Source: Gammaproteobacteria bacterium
GTDB taxonomy: Bacteria > Pseudomonadota > Gammaproteobacteria > Pseudomonadales > Azotimanducaceae
Assembly (NCBI GenBank): GCA_026709365.1
Contig: JAPOTD010000134.1
Location: 1 to 32,326 of the forward strand
Direction: 5' to 3'
DNA: 32,326 bases
Position numbers and translations under genes: made by a program
In this document: piece by piece, positions 27,564-32,326 of the stretch
Layout of the letters: every line of letters begins with the position of its first letter
How positions within the stretch are numbered: the stretch's first letter is position 1
Notes under the pieces: model-generated
Seen by the model: only the letters and a program-made list of their open reading frames with translations
Told to the model about the DNA's origin: nothing
Database searches by the model: none

Positions 27564-28725
27564 GTTGTGCTGGTTCCGAGTGAAGGGCGGTGCCCACGCA
27601 TTCAAAGACGCCGATGGCGGCGTCAATGTCAGCTTCGGTGGTAAAGCGACCCAAGCTGATGCGAATGCCGGTGGCGGCTGTTTCTCGGTCTAGGCCAAGT
27701 GCCAGCAAAACACGGGAGGGCTCGCTGCTGGCCGACGCGCAGGCGGCACCGCTGGAAACCGCTAGGCTTTCGGCCACGTTGCGGATCATCAGTTCAGCTG
27801 GAATGCCTGGGAATCCGATGTTGACACTGCCCGGCACCCGCCGCTCGGGATGGCCGAAAAGAAGGAGGCTGGGAAATGCGTTCCGCAGCCGTTGCAGTAG
27901 CCGGACGGTTAATTGTGAAATTCGCTCCCGATCCGACTCCTGTTGATCAACTGCGAGCTCGCAGGCGGTTCCAAAGCCTGCGACCAAGGCGGGTGCCAAG
28001 GTGCCGCTGCGCAGCCCCCGTTGCTGTCCCCCACCGCCCCAAATTGGAAGAATGGGTACGCCAGCTCGGACGAATAGGGCGCCGACACCCTTCGGTCCAT
28101 ACATCTTGTGCGCGGACAGGCTAAGCAGGTCCACCCCCAAGCGCTCCACATCCATCGGCAGACGGCCTCCGGCTTGCGCGGCATCGGTGTGGAGCAAAGC
28201 ACCTACATGCCGACACCGATCTGCTATCTCCCGAATGGGCTGCAATACGCCGATTTCATTGTTTGCCGTCATCACGGAAACGATCAGCGTCCGTTCGTCA
28301 AGAACACGATCGAGCGCGGCTAGGTCAACCAAGCCATCCGACTTGACTGGCAGCACCACCGATTCAAACCCTTGACGACCCAAGCCCAGCACCGTTTCGA
28401 GCACGGCAGGGTGCTCGGTGGTCACGGTGACGATCCGTTTGCGATTGCAGCCATCGCCCGCGCATCTCGCCACGCCCCCAAGCGCGAGATGGCAGGCTTC
28501 GGTGGCGCCGGACGTAAATAGGACTTCGTCATCGTCAGCGTTGATGAACTCAGCCACTTTGGCGCGCGCATCACGAACTGCGGCAGCGGCCTCCCAGCCG
28601 AAGACGTGATCGGTGGAGTGTGGATTGCCGAAATTCTCGCACAGAAAGGGCATCATCGACTCGCGCACTCGTGGATCGAGCGGAGTCGTGGCTTGGTAGT
28701 CGAGATATACGGGCTGCTGCTTCAT
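27550..28725 (-). CDS. Cysteine desulfurase, IscS/DndA-like
   Basis: A 391-residue PLP enzyme that takes sulfur from cysteine and holds it as a persulfide for transfer. Key sites are visible: YLDYQATTP at the start, His105 in TTEHPAV, Asp181 in LHTDAAQAGG, the PLP lysine Lys207 in SAHKMYGPKG, RSGT at 239-242, and the persulfide Cys329 in SSGAACASASSEPSRVL. The start at 28725 gives an ATGA overlap with the PP-loop gene; five extra residues upstream are possible. It is not in an isc context (no iscR, iscU or hscA) but between a PP-loop enzyme and a GHKL ATPase, so it is probably dedicated to them, as DndA or SspA are to their partners. Confidence 0.92.
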   Translation of the reverse strand: MKQQPVYLDYQATTPLDPRVRESMMPFLCENFGNPHSTDHVFGWEAAAAVRDARAKVAEFINADDDEVLFTSGATEACHLALGGVARCAGDGCNRKRIVTVTTEHPAVLETVLGLGRQGFESVVLPVKSDGLVDLAALDRVLDERTLIVSVMTANNEIGVLQPIREIADRCRHVGALLHTDAAQAGGRLPMDVERLGVDLLSLSAHKMYGPKGVGALFVRAGVPILPIWGGGGQQRGLRSGTLAPALVAGFGTACELAVDQQESDRERISQLTVRLLQRLRNAFPSLLLFGHPERRVPGSVNIGFPGIPAELMIRNVAESLAVSSGAACASASSEPSRVLLALGLDRETAATGIRISLGRFTTEADIDAAIGVFECVGTALHSEPAQHAAG

Positions 28726-30059
28726 TCGGTGCAGTCGCAAGGCAGCATGGTCTCGGAATAGTCTGCCAAGTCAAGGCCCTCGCTCATGGCGCGATAGGAA
28801 ACGCCGTCACTGCCGAAAAAACCGATATGGCTGACGTTGCCCCGAGTTTTTCGGCGTTCGGCAAGCAGGTCCCGGCCGTAGCTGGTTTCGATTCGATCCC
28901 ACCAAGCGAGGTCGCAGGGGGTGTTGGCCAAAGGGCCAAACCCATCCGCCTCGGTCGCCCTCTCCTGCTTCATGTGGGCGCGAACCGCGGCAAGGTTGGC
29001 GGCGCCCTTTAGGAAGCAGAAGACGCAGTTGGATAGACTGGCGTCGCTCGGTAAGGCTAAGTCCCAGTTCTGTCGGGCCCAGAAGGCGTTCACATCGCCT
29101 CGGCTGACAGCCATGTCGCCCAGCGGCATGTAGATGTGCTCACCCTCGAATCCTGCGTCGCTTGCGCCGCGCTCAGCAACCCGAGCGATGCGCTGCGGTT
29201 CGTCTGCCCGCAACCCGATCATGGCGACGTACTCCACACCGCCTTTGCCGAAGGTCGCTTTGCCGCCGAAGGTGCGGTCGGCCAAGACAGCGTTCTCGAA
29301 GGGCTTCCAGTTTGGGCAATAGGCATCGAAACGCTGTTCTGGCCGAAAGTGCGACCTGTTCCACGCGTAAGCCCGCTTTTGCACGAAGATTTCTCTGGGA
29401 ACGCCACCCCGATTCTTGCGGTGGCGCCGAAACGCTGTTTCCGCATCGATTCGGGAGTGGTCGCCGTAGTGCCCTAGCCGGGGAATGGACGGCTTGGATG
29501 ACAGCCAATCCTGCAGGAAGCTGCGGGTCACTTCGAGCTTCAGCTTCTGTGTGCAGATGCGCTCAAACTGATTCGGAACGTAGCCCGACCAAGACAGCAG
29601 TTCCTCGTAAACCTCTCCCTGCCAGTGGAAGCCGTCGGGATTTTCTGGCGATTTCGGCAGATCATTGACCAGCCGGTAGGTGGGCAGGCGTGACCACTCG
29701 CCCTTGCGCGCGTCCTCGTAGGTTTGAAACTCGATTTGGAAGAACGGGATGCCGTAGATACGCGCAGCCTGCATGCAATGGCGAACGAAACGATAGGTTT
29801 CCGGGTGTTCCGCGGACGTATTGTTGAAAATGATCACATCGCCCCGGGCGGCGTCGAGCAGACCGTTCTCGAGCAAGGTGAATAGGAGCAGGCCGCTGGA
29901 TCGACCGCCGGAGAACTTCACCACATGGGGCAAGCTGGCATGCTTCTTGGCCCGGTATCGAAATGCGTATTCGCCATCGGGATCGTGCCTTGTCGGCGGT
30001 TTGGGAACCCGCTTGGTGACAACGAGCTTGGGGCTATGGCAAACGGCAAGTTTAGTCAT
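28722..30059 (-). CDS. PP-loop PAPS-reductase/DndC-like sulfurtransferase
   Basis: A 445-residue enzyme of the adenine-nucleotide alpha-hydrolase (PP-loop) superfamily, COG0175 type. The nucleotide loop is FSGGRSSG (49-56), followed by FNNTSAEHPETYRFV (78-92), RICTQKLKLE with Cys169, and IGLRADEPQRIARV (281-294). A C-terminal cysteine site has NCVFCFLKG (Cys345, Cys348) and PCDLAWWDR (Cys382), with CDC at 441-443. Such Cys sets often hold an Fe-S cluster, as in DndC. The SGGRSS loop and NCxxCFLKG motif are closest to phage-type PAPS-reductase-like proteins as I remember them. GGAG lies 5 bases before the ATG at 30059, making this the operon's first gene. It probably activates a target and receives sulfur from the adjacent desulfurase. 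Confidence 0.88.
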   Translation of the reverse strand: MTKLAVCHSPKLVVTKRVPKPPTRHDPDGEYAFRYRAKKHASLPHVVKFSGGRSSGLLLFTLLENGLLDAARGDVIIFNNTSAEHPETYRFVRHCMQAARIYGIPFFQIEFQTYEDARKGEWSRLPTYRLVNDLPKSPENPDGFHWQGEVYEELLSWSGYVPNQFERICTQKLKLEVTRSFLQDWLSSKPSIPRLGHYGDHSRIDAETAFRRHRKNRGGVPREIFVQKRAYAWNRSHFRPEQRFDAYCPNWKPFENAVLADRTFGGKATFGKGGVEYVAMIGLRADEPQRIARVAERGASDAGFEGEHIYMPLGDMAVSRGDVNAFWARQNWDLALPSDASLSNCVFCFLKGAANLAAVRAHMKQERATEADGFGPLANTPCDLAWWDRIETSYGRDLLAERRKTRGNVSHIGFFGSDGVSYRAMSEGLDLADYSETMLPCDCTE

Positions 30060-30119
30060 GCTTGCTCCGGCTTGGGACTTGAGTCGCTTGCTTTTCCATG
30101 ATGGCGGATGCGGGGCTGT

Positions 30120-30150
30120 AGTGTAACTGAATCCCCACGAAATGGACCAA
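30120..30150 (-). promoter_or_regulatory. Possible promoter of the sulfur-GHKL operon
   Basis: On the minus strand, TTGGTC (30150-30145) and TACACT (30125-30120) lie 19 bases apart, about 60 bases upstream of the PP-loop gene. Both boxes are imperfect and the spacing is long, so this is only a candidate. The rest of 30060-30213 shows no gene. Confidence 0.25.
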
Positions 30151-30213
30151 ACGCCCATTGTCGGAGCGTTCGCTATTGATTGTCTTGCGCATCGTTTCGA
30201 TCAGTACGCCCGC

Positions 30214-31011
30214 TCAGGCGGCAGTAGCGAGGTGCCGTCGCAGGCAGGCCACCATCAGCTTGAAGCACCGGGGGTTGGCCACCACGATGTCGCCGGTCTC
30301 GAAGTGGCGTTCCCCGCCTTCCAAGTCGGCGACGAAGCCGCCGGCCTCCTTGACGATCAACGATCCGGCGGCGATGTCCCACGGCGCCAAGCCCATTTCC
30401 CAGAAGCCGTCGAGCCGGCCGCTGGCCACATACGCCAGGTCCAGCGCGGCTGAGCCTTGGCGGCGGATGTTTCGGCAGCTGTCCGTGAACTCGGCAACCG
30501 CGGCGTTGAAGACGCCGAGCCGGCCTCGCGCGCCGGGCGGAATCCCGGTGGCGATCACGGCATCGCCCAAGCGGCGCGTGGCGCTGACCCGGATGCGCTT
30601 GCCGTTGAGCTGCGCGCCGGTGCCCCGGCTCGCCACCCACTCCTCGTTGCGCACCGGATCGACGATCACGGCGTGCTCGATTTGCCGACCGCGCCGCGCC
30701 GCGATGGAGATGGCGAAGTGGGGGATCCCCTGCAGGTAGTTGAGCGTTCCGTCAAGCGGATCGATGATCCAAGTGAACTCGGCGTCGGCGCGCTCCTCGC
30801 CGCTGCCTTCCTCGGCCAGCACCCCGTGGTCCGGGTAGGCGTCGAGCAGCGTATCGACGATGACCCGTTCGGCCTGCCGGTCGATGCTGGAGACGAAGTC
30901 GTTGGGGGCCTTCTCCTCCACCTTGAGCTCATCGAGCCGGTCCATGGCCTGCAGGAGGATCGGTGAGGCGCGGCGGGCGGCCCGCAACGCCATGTTGGCC
31001 ATTGGCTGCAT
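30214..31011 (-). CDS. suhB: Inositol-1-monophosphatase / NusB-antitermination factor SuhB
   Basis: A 265-residue Mg2+-dependent inositol monophosphatase-family protein. Metal and substrate motifs are AEEGSGEE, WIIDPLDGTLNYLQGIPHF and WDIAAGSLIVKEAGG. In E. coli SuhB also takes part in rRNA transcription antitermination. The ATG at 31011 (MQPMANMALRAARRA) matches the family N-terminus; the longer frame runs into the divergent trmJ and is rejected. Only 21 bases separate the two start codons. In related genomes suhB lies close to secF; here the accessory operon stands between them. Confidence 0.94.
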   Translation of the reverse strand: MQPMANMALRAARRASPILLQAMDRLDELKVEEKAPNDFVSSIDRQAERVIVDTLLDAYPDHGVLAEEGSGEERADAEFTWIIDPLDGTLNYLQGIPHFAISIAARRGRQIEHAVIVDPVRNEEWVASRGTGAQLNGKRIRVSATRRLGDAVIATGIPPGARGRLGVFNAAVAEFTDSCRNIRRQGSAALDLAYVASGRLDGFWEMGLAPWDIAAGSLIVKEAGGFVADLEGGERHFETGDIVVANPRCFKLMVACLRRHLATAA

Positions 31012-31032
31012 GGACGGGTAGCCTACCGCAAC

Positions 31033-31752
31033 ATGGGCCTGAACAACATCCGCATCGTGCTGGTTGCGCCCAGCCATCCCGGCAACATCGGCGCTGCCGC
31101 GCGGGCCATGAAGACCATGGGCCTGTCACGGCTGCTGTTGGTCAATCCCCGGCGCTATCCCGACCCGCAAGCCGAGTGGCGGGCCGCCCAAGCCACCGAC
31201 GTCCTGGACCGGTGCCGGGTTTGCGCGAGCCTTGATGAGGCGATCGCGGATTGCCATTGGGTGGTCGGCGCCAGCGCTCGGCCAAGGCGCATTCCCTGGC
31301 CGGTGGCGGATGTCCGTGCGGCGGCGCGCAAGCTGCTTGCCGAAGCGGCGGCCGGCCAGGTGGCGGTGCTGTTCGGACGCGAGGCGGATGGCCTGAGCAA
31401 CGAGGAGCTGCAGCGCTGCAACGCGCATCTGCGCATTCCCGCCTCGCCGGACTATCCCTCCTTGAACCTGGCCATGGCCGTGCAGGTGGTCGCCTACGAA
31501 CTCTTCGCCGCCGAAGCGCCGCCGGCCGAATCCGAATGGGACCGGCCCCCGGCCACTGCTGCCGAAGTCGAAGCCATGCTGGCCCACTTGGAGCGGCTGC
31601 TGGTGGCCGCGGAATTCCTCGACCCCGACAACCCAGGCCAAACCCTGACCCGCCTGCGCAGGCTTGCCGCCCGCGCGGGCCTGGACCAGACCGAAGTGGG
31701 CATGCTCCGGGGCATCGCCACGCAGTTGGAGAAACGCAGCGGCATCCGCTGA
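31033..31752 (+). CDS. trmJ: tRNA (Cm32/Um32) 2'-O-methyltransferase TrmJ
   Basis: A 239-residue SPOUT-fold methyltransferase that uses SAM to methylate the 2'-O of nucleotide 32 in tRNA. The N-terminal IRIVLVAPSHPGNIGAAARA, LFGREADGLSNEEL, and the knot-forming PASPDYPSLNLAMAVQVVAYE are diagnostic. The C-terminal 70 residues are the family's helical extension. It is divergent from suhB, so the short shared spacer must hold both ribosome sites and part of the promoters. In relatives cysE and the isc genes usually follow; none is seen here. Confidence 0.95.
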   Translation: MGLNNIRIVLVAPSHPGNIGAAARAMKTMGLSRLLLVNPRRYPDPQAEWRAAQATDVLDRCRVCASLDEAIADCHWVVGASARPRRIPWPVADVRAAARKLLAEAAAGQVAVLFGREADGLSNEELQRCNAHLRIPASPDYPSLNLAMAVQVVAYELFAAEAPPAESEWDRPPATAAEVEAMLAHLERLLVAAEFLDPDNPGQTLTRLRRLAARAGLDQTEVGMLRGIATQLEKRSGIR

Positions 31753-31853
31753 GGCGCACTGCCCCCGGGTTGGCCAGAGCCTTCATGCGCTGCTTCAAGC
31801 CTTGGGCGATGCCGTTCAACCCCCCGCTCGACGGCTTGGCCAGCGACCGCGCA

Positions 31854-31967
31854 GGGCTTTGCCAGCGCCTCGTCCGACAGCGCCCAGAGCCGCTCGGCGA
31901 CTGCGGCGTCCAGCGCATTGGCCGAGGGTTGGCTGACCGCGCAGCGATCACAACAGCGTCCGCCTTT
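31854..31967 (-). pseudogene. Possible C-terminal remnant of a short-chain dehydrogenase
   Basis: On the minus strand one frame reads CAVSQPSANALDAAVAERLW followed by ALSDEALAK. This strongly recalls the last 25-30 residues of SDR-family oxidoreductases (C.vaePS..A.D...AerLWalSE). Nothing upstream in any frame gives the Rossmann core. The frame also has no stop where such a protein would end; it runs on into trmJ. I read it as a gene fragment. Chance similarity cannot be excluded. Confidence 0.35.
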
Positions 31968-32271
31968 CGGTTCGTTGTGCCCTCGCTCCGGGGGACGACG
32001 CCCAAACCGAGCTAGCCGTTCGGATATTTTGGGCGCCAATAAAACGACCGGATCCCCGATCTTCAGGAGTTGTCCCCTCCTCCGTGTTTGTCGGAATTTG
32101 CGAACCAAAGGGGCGGAGAGGGATGGAGTGTCCAAACTGGGAAGCTTTTGCGTCCCATGCCTTTAGCGCCATGCTTCCGGCCCAGCGGTGGCCGGGTTTC
32201 CTCAGCGCAACCCGGAGTCCGCCACTGCGGAGCGCACGGTGCTGATTCGACGCGCTTCCGCTGCCCCAGCC

Positions 32272-32326
32272 ATGGGGCTTGGCATGAAAGTTGTTGGCTA
32301 CGATCCATACCTGACTGGGGACAGAG
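32272..32326 (+). pseudogene. Possible fragment of D-3-phosphoglycerate dehydrogenase (SerA-like)
   Basis: The frame starting at 32272 reads MGLGMKVVGYDPYLTGDR and runs off the window. GMKVVGYDPYL is typical of the NAD-binding domain of SerA and related D-2-hydroxyacid dehydrogenases. The expected preceding G-x-G-x-x-G segment is absent: the same frame upstream is unrelated and reaches a stop at 32064-32066 within the adjacent sequence or soon after. It is either the broken 5' end of a gene continuing to the right or a small translocated piece. Confidence 0.35.

Larger units (their letters stand above)
31753..32326. other. Right-end region without an intact gene
   Basis: The 574 bases after trmJ hold no complete gene. 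The two remnants listed separately suggest past insertion or recombination. The sequence near 32066-32100 and the final CTGGGGACAGAG look like sequence often found at ends of insertion or REP-associated elements, but I cannot define an element. Confidence 0.4.

Noticed and set aside
27550-28725. Desulfurase as part of the housekeeping isc operon
   Set aside because: No iscR, iscU, iscA, hscA or fdx gene is adjacent, and the gene is translationally coupled to a PP-loop enzyme and a GHKL ATPase.
23769-30059. Operon as a standard Dnd or Ssp phosphorothioation locus
   Set aside because: No DndB, DndD, DndE, SspB, SspC or SspE-like protein is recognisable; the third gene is a GHKL ATPase.
31494-32135. 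213-codon minus-strand open frame as a real gene
   Set aside because: Much of it is antisense to trmJ; only a short stretch (about 31854-31967) looks protein-like, as a possible SDR remnant.

Overview
The window looks like a chromosomal segment of a high-GC gammaproteobacterium. The best support is the housekeeping block queA-tgt-yajC-secD-secF, followed by suhB (minus) and trmJ (plus), an order familiar from Pseudomonas-type gammaproteobacteria. The species cannot be named from the sequence alone. The many luciferase-like flavin oxidoreductases, CoA-transferase and hydratase genes would suit a free-living or host-associated bacterium that degrades organic compounds.

Layout. 1-121: the end of a DUF772/IS1182-type transposase running off the left edge. 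181-3782: a fatty-acid desaturase, an NhaC-type antiporter, a membrane-anchored protein of unknown function and a coiled-coil membrane protein. 3814-10098: a catabolic-looking region with an enoyl-CoA hydratase, an alpha/beta hydrolase coupled to a luciferase-like monooxygenase, a tandem pair of DsbA-fold isomerase-like proteins, a lipoprotein and a family III CoA-transferase. 10257-16939: DNA photolyase, an HMG-CoA synthase-like enzyme, an M19 dipeptidase, PdxH and a second luciferase-like oxidoreductase. 17035-17871: a small basic protein and a decayed PPOX-family pseudogene. 17911-23472: queA, tgt, yajC, secD and secF, for queuosine tRNA modification and protein export. 23489-23692: an orphan VapB-like antitoxin. 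23769-30059: the accessory operon described next. 30214-31752: suhB and trmJ. 31753-32326: gene remnants (SDR C-terminus, SerA-like piece) and no intact gene.

The main point of interest is the five-gene minus-strand operon inserted between secF and suhB. In transcription order it encodes a PP-loop PAPS-reductase/DndC-like enzyme, an IscS/DndA-like cysteine desulfurase, a GHKL (Hsp90/MutL-fold) ATPase, and two proteins I do not recognise. Every junction overlaps (4, 14, 8 and 4 nt). A cysteine desulfurase plus a PP-loop sulfurtransferase is the core chemistry of DNA phosphorothioation (Dnd, Ssp) and of tRNA thiolation. No DndB, DndD, DndE, SspB or SspE is visible, and a GHKL ATPase sits where those systems carry an SMC-like or other ATPase. 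I infer a sulfur-based nucleic-acid modification or defence system of a type I cannot match to a named one. Its activity and target are unproven.

Smaller structures include a 12-13 bp perfect palindrome present twice (8378 and 11793), a hairpin-rich yajC-secD spacer, and two diverged membrane-anchored paralogues (2678 and 8468).
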